In this document: piece by piece, positions 1 through 8,216 of the stretch
Numbering within the stretch: position 1 is the stretch's first letter
Layout: each line of letters begins with the position of its first letter
DNA from: Streptomyces viridiviolaceus
GTDB lineage: Bacteria; Actinomycetota; Actinomycetes; Streptomycetales; Streptomycetaceae
DNA: 48,528 bases
Assembly (NCBI RefSeq): GCF_014650995.1
Contig: NZ_BMWA01000043.1
Coordinates: 1-48,528 of the forward strand
Direction of reading: 5' to 3'
Notes under the pieces: generated by a model
What the model was told of the DNA's origin: nothing
Seen by the model: only the letters and a program-made list of their open reading frames with translations
Database searches by the model: none
Program-made: the position numbers and the translations under genes

Positions 1-79
1 ACAGCCATACCCAGAGCCCCTGGGCCCTCCGATCTTACGAATGACCAGATCAGACCCACGTCTTGAAAGGTAGGACACC

Positions 80-178
80 GTGATCGAGTTCCGACGGGCT
101 TGCGTCTTCGGCCCGTTCTGTGATGGGAACTGCGGACAGAGCCAGGCCCAGGTTACGCCGGAGACCTGCACGGGATGA
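80..178 (+). CDS. possible 32-residue Cys-rich peptide
   Basis: A short open frame starts at GTG 80 with a good Shine-Dalgarno sequence (AGGTAGGA, 4 nt upstream). It encodes four cysteines, including a CDGNC cluster. I do not recognise it. It may be a small metal-binding peptide or the tail of a lost gene, and nothing else is seen in positions 1-205. Confidence 0.25.
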   Translation: MIEFRRACVFGPFCDGNCGQSQAQVTPETCTG

Positions 179-205
179 TCTGGCACCTGCCGTCCTGCAC
201 GCTGA

Positions 206-1027
206 TCACGAAGGGCCGCCCGCTTCCAAGCAGCCGCTGAAAATGGCAAGTTCCAGCAGGTCCCGAGCAGGCGGCCAGAGCGTGATCTGACCCTGGGCGG
301 CGTGCATCCATTGCAGGTACACGTCGTAGCGGTGCGGTGTCCAGCCTCCGTCACTCCACAGCCATCCGGCTAGCCGCGCGGGCTGGTCCAGGCCTGCTTC
401 CTGCCCGGCTCGAGTTGCATAGCCACGTAGGGTGCGGGCGATGCGCTGGTCGAGGATGAGCGGACGCGGGCCCGGCACCTTGGGCAGAGCGCTGCCGGCG
501 AAGTAGAGGAACTTGGTGAAGAACGCCGGGCCCAGCCCGGGCACGGCGCCGCGCATGCTGCGGTAGGCCGGGACTGCGCCGTCGTCCGCGAGCAGCGAGA
601 CGGCCTTCGCCAGGTAAGCCGGGAGCGAGGGCGTACTCAGGATTCTTGCCAGACGGTACGGTCCGTAGCCATTGCTGCCCTGTCCCCAGACGTAGCTGGC
701 GACGAGGGCGGGTAGCCAGTCGGCGCTCTCTTCACTGGCTCGGGCCACCGCCAGCACCTCTGCCCGGCTGAGCTTCGCCGAGCCCTGTGCGCTGCAGTCG
801 GTGAGCAGGCTGGGCCATGGCCGGATACCGACCCAGGAGGCAGGGCGGTATCGCACGGCATGGCTGCCGGTACCGTCCGTGTACGGCGCGCCCTCGGTGG
901 TCAGCCAGGCTCTCAGTTTGGCCGCTGCATCCGCCGGCAGCGGACGCTGCAGCATGCGCGCGTCGAGTTCAGCCGCGCCGTCCTTCCACCCCATGCCTAC
1001 TCCCCCATATTCACTGCCGTCCATCAT
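206..1027 (-). CDS. OGG-fold DNA glycosylase-like protein
   Basis: Protein of 273 residues. The centre has a helix-hairpin-helix-like stretch (VPGLGPAFFTKFLYF, about residues 163-177), followed by a LILDQRIARTL segment carrying an aspartate where OGG/HhH glycosylases keep their catalytic Asp. This matches the actinobacterial family annotated as 8-oxoguanine glycosylase OGG-fold proteins, which are often found beside restriction or defence genes. A role in excising a damaged or modified base is inferred from the fold only. The N-terminal half (residues 1-110) has no motif I know. It lies 24 nt downstream of the HNH gene on the same strand and may be cotranscribed with it. Specificity could be a phage-modified base rather than 8-oxoG. 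Confidence 0.6.
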   Translation of the reverse strand: MMDGSEYGGVGMGWKDGAAELDARMLQRPLPADAAAKLRAWLTTEGAPYTDGTGSHAVRYRPASWVGIRPWPSLLTDCSAQGSAKLSRAEVLAVARASEESADWLPALVASYVWGQGSNGYGPYRLARILSTPSLPAYLAKAVSLLADDGAVPAYRSMRGAVPGLGPAFFTKFLYFAGSALPKVPGPRPLILDQRIARTLRGYATRAGQEAGLDQPARLAGWLWSDGGWTPHRYDVYLQWMHAAQGQITLWPPARDLLELAIFSGCLEAGGPS

Positions 1028-1051
1028 GCTCGCCGACCCGCCCGGGGAGGT

Positions 1052-2071
1052 CTATTCGATGATGCGCTGGACTGCGGTGAGGAACTGCGGCCACGACGCC
1101 GCTGACCGGCCGGGCCAGGCGGTGTTCAGGGTGAGCTGCAGGGTGCAGCGCAGGGGGTGCGGGGAGTGCATGATGGCGTCGTTGCGGGCGGCCAGGCGCG
1201 CCAGTTCGGCCTGGGTGGGCAGGCGGTCGCTCTTGGCCTGGTTACAGGCAAAGTGTGCGGGGGCCAGGTTCCACAGGGCGTCCAGGTCGGGGCCGGGCCA
1301 GGGTCCGACGGCGGCGAGGCGGTGCATCAGGGAGAACGGGAAGACGTGGTCGACGGCGATGGCGGCGTCGGGGTGCAGGGGGTTAGTGCAGATCAGGCAG
1401 CGGCCGTGCTGGAACCCGGCGGTGGCCTGGGTCAGACCGGTCACCGGTCTGCGGCGGCGTTTGTCGGTGATCTGCAGGGTGTCGCGGTCGACGATGACGC
1501 CTTCGTGGATCAGGCTGCGGCCCACGCCGGTGGTGAAGGAGCATTCCACGATGCTCCAGCGTGCGGCGAGTTCGGCCGTCAAGAGCGGAGTCTGTTCCGA
1601 CTGGGCGAGGCGGAGCAGGGCGGGTGTCAGGCGGACCTGTCGGTGGCCCGGTGGGCCGGCCAGTTCGTAGAAGGTGTGGGGCACGGTGGTCTGGCCGCGC
1701 AGGTTGTGGAACTTCTGCATCACCATGGCGGGCATGGAGCGTTCCGCGGCGGCCACGAGCCGCTCGGTGGGGTGTCCGGCGGTGAGGGTGGCGGCGCTCT
1801 CCTGGGTGGCGACGGTGAGGAAGTCGTTGTCACCGAACTGCACCGAGTGCGGTGCCTGCGGGTTGTCGGCCAGGTGCCGCACCAGGTGCAGGCTGTAGGC
1901 GGCGGCGAGTTCGGCCAGCTCGACCAAGGTGCGGCCCTGCTGGGCCAGGTCCAGCAGAGCCTGGCCGAGGGCGAACTTGTAGGTGCGCGCGTTGGCCCCC
2001 ATCAGCACGGCCAGGCGCCAGGAGGCACGCGGCGATGCATCGAAGGCGTAGAAGTCCCGGTGGTGGGTCAT
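1052..2071 (-). CDS. HNH endonuclease domain protein
   Basis: A start at ATG 2071 gives 339 residues and a 4-nt ATGA overlap with the upstream methyltransferase, so I prefer it to the longer frame opening at 2110. The C-terminal quarter is an HNH module: a CLIC knuckle, the AVDHVFPFS core with its His, then LWNLAPAHFACNQAKSD, which supplies the structural Asn and second His/Cys. The first 200 residues are a helical region without recognised motif and may bind DNA or sense a signal. A metal-dependent DNA nuclease is the likely activity. Its coupling to a methyltransferase resembles restriction-modification, but the methyltransferase lacks obvious DNA-MTase motifs, so this is open. Confidence 0.75.
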   Translation of the reverse strand: MTHHRDFYAFDASPRASWRLAVLMGANARTYKFALGQALLDLAQQGRTLVELAELAAAYSLHLVRHLADNPQAPHSVQFGDNDFLTVATQESAATLTAGHPTERLVAAAERSMPAMVMQKFHNLRGQTTVPHTFYELAGPPGHRQVRLTPALLRLAQSEQTPLLTAELAARWSIVECSFTTGVGRSLIHEGVIVDRDTLQITDKRRRRPVTGLTQATAGFQHGRCLICTNPLHPDAAIAVDHVFPFSLMHRLAAVGPWPGPDLDALWNLAPAHFACNQAKSDRLPTQAELARLAARNDAIMHSPHPLRCTLQLTLNTAWPGRSAASWPQFLTAVQRIIE

Positions 2072-2724
2072 GCCGGTGCCACCTTCTGCAGGGCGACAGC
2101 CTGCCACCACACCTCGCCGCGGCCGAGACGGTCGGGGCCGTCATCGACTTGGCGCACCAGCCGCAGTCCCACGCGCTGTCCGTCGGCGATGACGTCGGCA
2201 GCGGGGATGTCGAACATCACCCGGTCGGGTGGGGGGCTGCCCCGCCGCAGGGAGATCATGAGCAGGCCTGACGGTGCCAGCAGGTCCGCCAGCCGCTGCA
2301 TGGCCCGGCCGCGCGCGGCCGGCTCCAGATGCATCCACACCGCTGACAGCAGGACCAGATCGTACAGGCCGACGATACGGTTCAGACCCGGCAGCGCATC
2401 AGCCACCCAGCAGAGGTTGTCGCCGGTGTGCAGGCCTTGGGCGACCTCGCGCAGCTCGGGTACCGGTTCCACCGCCGTGACCCGGTAACCGCGTGCGGCC
2501 AGCGCCGCAGCATCGCGCCCCGTCCCCGCCCCCACGTCCACCACCCGGGCTCCGGCGGGCGGGAGGAGGTCCAAGAGCGCGCCGTGGACGTCGTCGAAGG
2601 TCACGCTCTCGTAGTGTCGCCCGAGGCGCTGGGCCTGGCGGGCGTAGTACGCCTGCACTCCCGGGCCCGGCCCAAAGGCCGACACGGCGTCGTCCTCGTG
2701 CGGGCTGTGTTGTGGACCAGTCAT
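2068..2724 (-). CDS. class I SAM-dependent methyltransferase
   Basis: Protein of 218 residues with a Rossmann methyltransferase core: motif I VVDVGAGTGRD (about 60-70), the acidic end of beta-2 in VTAVEPVPEL, and LVLLSAVWMHL as the post-motif region typical of methyltransferase types 11/12/25. No NPPY/DPPY or PC motif is present, so it is not an evident N6-adenine or C5-cytosine DNA methyltransferase; the substrate may be a small molecule, nucleotide or protein. Its stop overlaps the HNH start by 4 nt, indicating translational coupling and a shared role. The gene pair plus the glycosylase-like gene looks like one transcription unit. Confidence 0.85.
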   Translation of the reverse strand: MTGPQHSPHEDDAVSAFGPGPGVQAYYARQAQRLGRHYESVTFDDVHGALLDLLPPAGARVVDVGAGTGRDAAALAARGYRVTAVEPVPELREVAQGLHTGDNLCWVADALPGLNRIVGLYDLVLLSAVWMHLEPAARGRAMQRLADLLAPSGLLMISLRRGSPPPDRVMFDIPAADVIADGQRVGLRLVRQVDDGPDRLGRGEVWWQAVALQKVAPA

Positions 2725-2761
2725 GACGCCAACTTACGCAACCCCACTGACATTCCAGCCG

Positions 2762-3109
2762 TCACGTGCCCGCGCGCTGACCGGCCCGGCCCCTGCGCCG
2801 GTAGTGGGCGGGGGCCGGCCGCCACCCTCGAGCAGGGCTCTGACCGCAGTCAGGCGCGGAGTCGGCGCGGTGACGCATAGTTTTGTCTCTGCGCACGGTG
2901 CTCTGCTGGAGCGCCACGGTAACTGCCGCGGTCATCACGAGGCCCACACTCAAGGAGACCAGAGCTCCAAGGATGCCCTGCAGGGTAGCTCCGACTGCGG
3001 TGAGAGCGGCTACTGCTGCCGCTGCGGCTGCTCTTCGGCTGTGAGACAGGTCCAGAGTTTCTATCCGCGGGGTCCAAGCTGGATGATGCACTCGTCCAGC
3101 AGGAGCCAT
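2762..3109 (-). CDS. possible small membrane protein
   Basis: Open frame of 115 residues. Residues about 26-66 form a long alanine/valine/leucine-rich hydrophobic stretch, enough for one hairpin or two short membrane helices, followed by an Arg-rich tail. There is no recognised family and no strong ribosome site. The tail looks like non-coding frame, so the true gene, if any, may be shorter or broken. It is in the same frame as the CxxC protein upstream, separated by two stops. The remainder of 2725-3199 shows nothing else. Confidence 0.3.
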   Translation of the reverse strand: MAPAGRVHHPAWTPRIETLDLSHSRRAAAAAAVAALTAVGATLQGILGALVSLSVGLVMTAAVTVALQQSTVRRDKTMRHRADSAPDCGQSPARGWRPAPAHYRRRGRAGQRAGT

Positions 3110-3199
3110 GCCTCGTGCAACCGGTTTCGGTCAGTAAAGGTCGTTGGTGTACTCGTAGGTGTCGTCGCCGTAGCGCGCTCTTTGGCGCTCACCAGATGT

Positions 3200-3484
3200 C
3201 TACCGGGGAGGTGGCGGAAGATCTGGGCGGCATACTTCGCATGCTCCAAACCGGGCCTGGACGTCACTGCGCGGGACGGACTCGACGTCGTGGACATCCA
3301 GGCCTTTCCAGCGGGCGTACCGCTGGCCATCCTTGAGACCCTCGCAGTTTGGGGTGCGGTGATAAACGCTTCCCCCCTTCGTGACGTACACCCTTCGGGG
3401 AAGGTTCGACTGTGCTGAACGGCAGTGGTCACACTGGGAGGATGGAAGGAACATGACTTCGCAGAAGCCGTTAGTCATGTCCAT
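3200..3484 (-). CDS. small Cys-containing hypothetical protein
   Basis: Up to 94 residues. A compact segment starting at VYVTKGGSVYHRTPNCEGL and ending in FGACEVCRP resembles the small actinobacterial domain that displays one early Cys and a late CxxC, probably binding zinc. The start is uncertain: ATG 3484 and ATG 3454 are possible and neither has a clear ribosome site. After the TAG at 3200 the same frame stays open for a further natural-looking 22 codons ending in YEYTNDLY, so the stop may be a nonsense mutation. Function unknown. Confidence 0.5.
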   Translation of the reverse strand: MDMTNGFCEVMFLPSSQCDHCRSAQSNLPRRVYVTKGGSVYHRTPNCEGLKDGQRYARWKGLDVHDVESVPRSDVQARFGACEVCRPDLPPPPR

Positions 3485-3647
3485 GATTCTAATGGGTTGC
3501 TCGTCTCTCGACCATGCTCTTCTCGGTCAATGAGCGTCGTGAACGGAGTTTGCGCTGCACCAATCTGACCGCCTATCAGGGATCGAGGGGACAGGCTTTC
3601 AGAGCAGGTTCTGAGCATTCTTTAATTGGAGAATGGGAGGCGTTTGA

Positions 3648-6326
3648 ATGCCGGTGATTCAGCTCCGGGAACACCAGGTCGACCAGAAGGCGAGTTTCCG
3701 CAAGTGGGTGGGATACCCTGCAAGGTCATCCGTACCCTCAGAGGGGGCGCGGGGCACGATCGTGTCCGCAACTGGATCGGGCAAGACGATCACTGCTGCT
3801 GCGTGCGCGCTGGAGTGCTTCCCTGGCGGCCGGATCCTCGTCACCGTGCCGACCTTGGACCTGCTCGTGCAGACCGCCCAGGCGTGGCGCCTGGTGGGCC
3901 ACCGCTCCCCCATGGTCGCGGTGTGCTCGCTGGAGAACGACCCGGTGCTCAACTCGCTGGGGGTGCGCACCACCACCAACCCGATCCAGCTTGCCCTGTG
4001 GGCCGGGTCCGGACCGGTCATCGTGTTCGCCACATACGCCTCCCTCGTGGACCGCGACGACTGGGAGGACCCGTTGGGCCAGGGGAAGGTCCGCGGGCCG
4101 CTGGAAGCCGCCCTGGCGGGCGGGGAGCGCCTCTACGGTCAGCAGATGGCAGGCTTCGACCTCGCCATCGTGGACGAAGCCCACACAACGGCAGGCGACC
4201 TTGGCAGACCGTGGGCCGCGATCCACGACAACCAGCGGATCCCCGCCGACTTCCGGCTCTACCTCACCGCGACCCCGCGCATCCTCGCCTCGCCCCGGCC
4301 GCAGAAGGGTCCGGAGGGCCAGGAGCTGGAGATCGCATCGATGGCCGCGGACTCGACCACCTACGGGCCGTGGATCGCCGAGCTCGGGCTGAGCGAGGCG
4401 ATCGAGCGGGGCGTCCTCGCCGGGTTCGAGATCGACGTGCTCGAGATCCGCGACCCCTCGCCGGTCCTTGGAGAGTCGGAGGAGGCGCAGCGGGGCCGGC
4501 GCCTCGCGCTGTTGCAGACCGCGCTCCTGGAGCACGCCGCGGCGTACAACTTGCGCACCGTGATGACGTTCCACCAGAAGGTCGAGGAGGCCGCCGCGTT
4601 CGCGGAGAAGCTGCCCGAGACCGCTGCCGAGCTGTACATGAACGACGCCTCGGATGAGGACCTGGCGAAGGCGGAGGAGCTGCCGAAGTCGTCGATCGAC
4701 GCGGAGTTCTATGAGCTGGAGGCCGGCCGCCACGTACCCCCGGACCGGGTGTGGTCGGCGTGGCTGTGCGGCGACCACCTCGTCGCCGAACGACGAGAGG
4801 TCCTGCACCAGTTCGCCAACGGCATCGACCCCGCTGGGCGCCGGGTCCACCGCGCGTTCCTCGCGAGCTGTCGCGTGCTCGGGGAGGGCGTGGACATCAC
4901 CGGCGAGCGAGGAGTCGAGGCCGTCTGCTTCGCCGACACCCGCGGCTCCCAGGTCGAGATCGTGCAGAACATCGGCCGCGCACTCCGGCTCAACAAGGAC
5001 GGCTCCACGAAGGTCGCGCGGATCATCGTGCCGGTGTTCCTTGAGCCCGGCGAGGACCCGCAGGACATGGTTGCCTCCGCCTCGTTCCGCCCCCTCGTAG
5101 CCGTGCTCCAGGGCCTGCGCAGTCATGATGAACGACTCGTCGAGCAGCTCGCCTCCCGCGCGCTCACCAGCGGCAAGCGCAAGGTCCACGTGAGGCGCGA
5201 CGAAGACGGGCAGATCATCGGGGCCGGCGGCGAGGACGACGGCGAGGACCGGGAGGGCGACGACACGCAGGCCGCCACCGAGGCGGCCCTGCTTCACTTC
5301 TCCAGCCCGCGCGACGCAGCGACCATCGCAGCGTTCCTGCGCACCCGCGTCTACCGGCCCGAGTCCCTGGTCTGGCTGCAGGGCTACCAGGCGCTGCTGC
5401 GATGGCGGAGAGAGAACGAGATCACGGGCCTCTACGCCGTTCCCTACGACGTCGAGGTCGAAGTCGGGGCGACCAAGGCGTTTCCGCTCGGGCGATGGGT
5501 CCACCAGCAGAGGAAGGCGCTGCGGGCCGGAGAGCTGGAGGAGCGGCGCAAGACCCTGCTGGACGCGCCGGAGGCCGGGATGGTGTGGGATCCGGGCGAG
5601 GAGGCGTGGGAGAAGAAGCTCGCGGTATTCCGGGCCTGCCGGCGGGCCACGGGCCACCTCGCTCCGCGGCAGGACGCCGTCTGGGACGACCCCGCCGGCG
5701 GAACGGAGGTGCCCATCGGACAGCACATGGCCAACCTCCGCCGCAAAGGCGGCCTCCTCGGGAAGAACCCCGAGCGCGCCGCCACGCGCGCGGAGCAGCT
5801 GACGGCGATCGACCCGGACTGGAACTGCCCCTGGCCACTCGACTGGCAACGCCACCACCGCGTCCTCGCCGAACTCGCCGCCGATGAGGCCGGCGGCGTC
5901 CTGCCCGACATCCGGCCCGGCGTGACGTTCGACGGCGACGACCTCGGACGATGGCTCCAGCAGCAGCGCAAGCCGGGCACCTGGGCGCAGCTCCTCCCCG
6001 AGCAGCAGGAGCGGCTGACCGCGCTGGGCATCAAGCCGCTGGAGGCGACTTCTCCCGCCCCGGCGGCCGGTCGTACGACGAAGGGCCCGAGCAAGGCCCA
6101 GGCGGCGTTCCAACGAGGCCTTACGGCCCTCACCCAGTGGGTCGAACGCGAAGGCACCCACCGGCCTGTACCGCGCGGCCACACGGAGGAGATCGCCGTC
6201 GACGGCGAGACGGAGCCGGTGACCGTGAAGCTCGGCGTATGGATCTCGAACACCAAGTCCAGGCGCGACAAACTCACCCAGGAACAACTCGACGCGCTAC
6301 GAAAACTGGGCGTGCAGTGGGCATAG
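3648..6326 (+). CDS. SF2 helicase with helicase-associated repeats
   Basis: Protein of 892 residues. Motif I SATGSGKT is at 40-47, motif II DEAH at 176-179, motif III TATPR at 207-211, and motif VI QNIGRALR at 440-447, so the ATPase core looks intact. Residues about 560-892 hold several W-x(n)-R/K-rich helicase-associated repeats, each ending in a pattern like LGVWISNTKSRR or LGRWVHQQRKAL. A strong ribosome site (GGGAGG) precedes ATG 3648. Such DEAH/HA proteins are common on arms of linear Streptomyces replicons, and ATP-driven DNA or RNA translocation is expected. Two partial copies lie downstream (7529-7694 and 16772-18911), so this one is the intact parent or paralogue. Confidence 0.9.
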   Translation: MPVIQLREHQVDQKASFRKWVGYPARSSVPSEGARGTIVSATGSGKTITAAACALECFPGGRILVTVPTLDLLVQTAQAWRLVGHRSPMVAVCSLENDPVLNSLGVRTTTNPIQLALWAGSGPVIVFATYASLVDRDDWEDPLGQGKVRGPLEAALAGGERLYGQQMAGFDLAIVDEAHTTAGDLGRPWAAIHDNQRIPADFRLYLTATPRILASPRPQKGPEGQELEIASMAADSTTYGPWIAELGLSEAIERGVLAGFEIDVLEIRDPSPVLGESEEAQRGRRLALLQTALLEHAAAYNLRTVMTFHQKVEEAAAFAEKLPETAAELYMNDASDEDLAKAEELPKSSIDAEFYELEAGRHVPPDRVWSAWLCGDHLVAERREVLHQFANGIDPAGRRVHRAFLASCRVLGEGVDITGERGVEAVCFADTRGSQVEIVQNIGRALRLNKDGSTKVARIIVPVFLEPGEDPQDMVASASFRPLVAVLQGLRSHDERLVEQLASRALTSGKRKVHVRRDEDGQIIGAGGEDDGEDREGDDTQAATEAALLHFSSPRDAATIAAFLRTRVYRPESLVWLQGYQALLRWRRENEITGLYAVPYDVEVEVGATKAFPLGRWVHQQRKALRAGELEERRKTLLDAPEAGMVWDPGEEAWEKKLAVFRACRRATGHLAPRQDAVWDDPAGGTEVPIGQHMANLRRKGGLLGKNPERAATRAEQLTAIDPDWNCPWPLDWQRHHRVLAELAADEAGGVLPDIRPGVTFDGDDLGRWLQQQRKPGTWAQLLPEQQERLTALGIKPLEATSPAPAAGRTTKGPSKAQAAFQRGLTALTQWVEREGTHRPVPRGHTEEIAVDGETEPVTVKLGVWISNTKSRRDKLTQEQLDALRKLGVQWA

Positions 6327-6340
6327 ACGCGCAACACGAG

Positions 6341-6380
6341 CCGCCCCGGCCGCCCTCGTGTCGGCCCGACGCCGGGGCGG
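6341..6380 (+). terminator. hairpin after helicase gene
   Basis: Perfect 10-bp arms CCGCCCCGGC and GCCGGGGCGG are separated by 20 nt, beginning 14 nt after the helicase stop. There is no long T run, as is usual for actinomycete terminators. The rest of 6381-6616 holds only a second 8-bp hairpin (6445-6465), which could end the opposing gene. Confidence 0.55.
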
Positions 6381-6616
6381 GCACACAGGGGTCTCGCGGT
6401 GGCAAAGGGCACTGAGCTTGCTCTTGATGGTTTGAGGGGGCTGCGCACGGCGACCGCCGCCGTGCAGTGCCACGGCTTAGTAGGCGGGCTGCCGGGAGCA
6501 GGGCATCGAGGGCCCCGCGATGGTCGCCGTCCGGCAGGCGTTGAAGGCTTTTCCCGTACCTACTGGTCATCTCCGACGGGAGACTGCGTTCGGCGGTCAG
6601 ACGAACGCCGGGTGGC

Positions 6617-7126
6617 TCAGTACGCGGAGTTGACGTTGTCGATGGAGCCGTAGCGGTGGGCGGCATAGTTGGCTGCGGCGGTGATGTTGGCGACCGGGTC
6701 GGTGGAGCTGTTGGCGGTGCCGGCGACGTGGAATGCCTTGAACGTGGGGTCGATGACCTGGAGCAGGCCCTTGGAGGGGATGCCGTTCTTGGCGTTGACG
6801 TCGTAGTTGTTCTGGGCGTTGGGGTTGCCGCTGGACTCGCGCATGATGTTGCGGTACAGGCCCTCGTAGGTGCCCGGGATGCCCTTGGCCTTCATGATGG
6901 CCAGGGACTGCTTGATCCAGCCGTCGAGGTTGTTCGCCCCACCCTTGGCACCGGCGGGGCCGGCGGCCTTGGAGGCGATGGCGGGGGCGGCCTTGGGGGC
7001 CTCGGCGGCGTGGGCGGTGGCCGGCATCAGCGTCAGGGCCGCGGCCGCGGCGCCGGTGGTGACCAGGCCGGTGACGGCCAGGTTGCGCAGACGGGCGAGG
7101 CGGGACGCAGCGGTGATCGCGGTCAT
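6617..7126 (-). CDS. secreted lytic transglycosylase-like protein
   Basis: The start at ATG 7126 is fixed by AGGAG 6 nt upstream and gives 169 residues. The N-terminus is an export signal: basic SRLARLRN, a hydrophobic run, then TAHAAEAP with an AxA cleavage site. The mature part has the soluble lytic transglycosylase core: IMRESSGNP (catalytic Glu in RES), SKGLLQVIDPTF, and an alanine-rich ANYAAHRYGSIDNV end. It is expected to cleave peptidoglycan outside the cell. The 5' leader (7127-7330) contains two GC hairpins, but I see no c-di-AMP (ydaO) riboswitch consensus, which precedes some Streptomyces wall hydrolases. It sits between helicase-related sequences and has no operon partner. Confidence 0.85.
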   Translation of the reverse strand: MTAITAASRLARLRNLAVTGLVTTGAAAAALTLMPATAHAAEAPKAAPAIASKAAGPAGAKGGANNLDGWIKQSLAIMKAKGIPGTYEGLYRNIMRESSGNPNAQNNYDVNAKNGIPSKGLLQVIDPTFKAFHVAGTANSSTDPVANITAAANYAAHRYGSIDNVNSAY

Positions 7127-7528
7127 GGGGGTCTCCTGGGGACGTCTTTGAGGCGCCGGCCGGATCATCCGGTCGCGGCCTGTCGGGCGTCGGGGCGAGG
7201 CCCCGCACAACGCGGCAAACAAGGACGGCCCCGGCAATTCCCGCCCGGCCCGACCCGCTGCTTGCGGCGACGAGAAACATGGTTAACGACCACGAAAACA
7301 AGAAGCAAGAATGTGACCTACTACCCAAGAGAGTAGAAACTGCCCAATTCGGTCATTTAGTGGCTTTCCTGTGCGCCAGACCGCTGTACGGCTCTACGAT
7401 CCCGCCTAGGACGTGACCTGCCTCTCGTGGGAGGCGTCACGCCGAGAGCCGCAAAACCAGGCTTCCGGCCCGGCTTGCTCCACCCGGAAGCCGGCAGAGC
7501 GCAGCTCGCAAATGTGTACACGCGTCGA

Positions 7529-7694
7529 CCGGCCGGTGCCGCGCGGCCACGCCGAGGAGATCGCGGTCCACGGCGAGGAGGAACCGGTGGTCGTGAAGCT
7601 GGACGTATGGGTCTCGAACACTAAGTCGAGGCGCGACCAGCTCACGGCGGACCAGCTGGAGTCGCTGCGGAAGTTGGGCATCGCCTGGGCATGA
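7529..7694 (+). pseudogene. 3' remnant of a helicase copy
   Basis: The last 55 or so codons match the C-terminus of the helicase at 3648-6326: RPVPRGH, LDVWVSNTKSRRD and a final LRKLGIAWA against LRKLGVQWA. Upstream sequence (7337-7528) is unrelated, so the remaining 837 codons are missing. The DNA is similar but not identical to both other copies, so this is an old third copy and not a recent duplication. A GC hairpin follows at the same relative place as after the intact gene. Confidence 0.85.
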
Positions 7695-8216
7695 CGCCGG
7701 ACAGCGAAACCCCGGGGCCGCGATGCTCCCGGGGTCTCGTGCGTAGGGCCCACTGCAACGCAGAGCGCAACAGGCGTCCTGAGTGTTATCCCAGCGCTTC
7801 ACCCCAGGTCAGGCGTACACGCGGACTCTGTTGGAGGCGCAACCCGTCCACAACCGGCACGACGGATGCGTCTCACAGTCACCAGGGCCGGTGGAATTCG
7901 GTGCGTTCGGCGGAGAGCTGGCGGAGGAGGTCGGCATCGCTGACGGGCAGGGGCCGGCCGAGCCACTGGGCTACGTCGCGGTGGAGGCGTAGCCCAGTGG
8001 CGTCACCCGTAGCAGGCCGGCGGATACCAGCGCGGCATGGCCGCACGCCTGGCCCGCGAGCACGGCGGCGGCGAGCGCAGCTGGCAGCGTGCCATGACCG
8101 AAGCCCGCACTCAGTACGAGCACGGCCAGGACCAGGACGACGAGGACGTCGCCATGACGATCAAGGTGATCCTCCACGCCAGCTCCTCCAGCGAATTTCG
8201 GCAGTTGCCAGAAAAG
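7695..8216. other. gap with decayed coding stretches
   Basis: No intact gene is convincing here. On the minus strand a natural-looking C-terminus (RDVAQWLGRPLPVSDADLL through EFHRPW, stop at 7879-7881) suggests the tail of a lost gene. On the plus strand 8037-8200 has a codon pattern reading AARLAREHGGGERSWQRAM. Neither has a recognised domain. I read the gap as debris from earlier insertions. Confidence 0.3.
7709..7735 (+). terminator. hairpin after helicase remnant
   Basis: Arms ACCCCGGG and CCCGGGGT with an 11-nt loop start 14 nt after the remnant's stop codon. It is probably the inherited terminator of the lost helicase gene. Confidence 0.5.

Noticed and set aside
1157..2488. 443-residue plus-strand open frame
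   Set aside because: It is the mirror of the HNH and methyltransferase genes, with Gly/Val-rich composition and no motif; the minus-strand genes have clear domains and overlaps.
3738..6287. 849-residue minus-strand open frame opposite the helicase
   Set aside because: Its composition is that of a GC-rich antisense shadow; the plus strand has all helicase motifs and a ribosome site.
7127..7330. ydaO (c-di-AMP) riboswitch before the transglycosylase gene
   Set aside because: Such leaders occur before some Streptomyces wall hydrolases, but the conserved core segments are not present; only two simple GC hairpins are seen.
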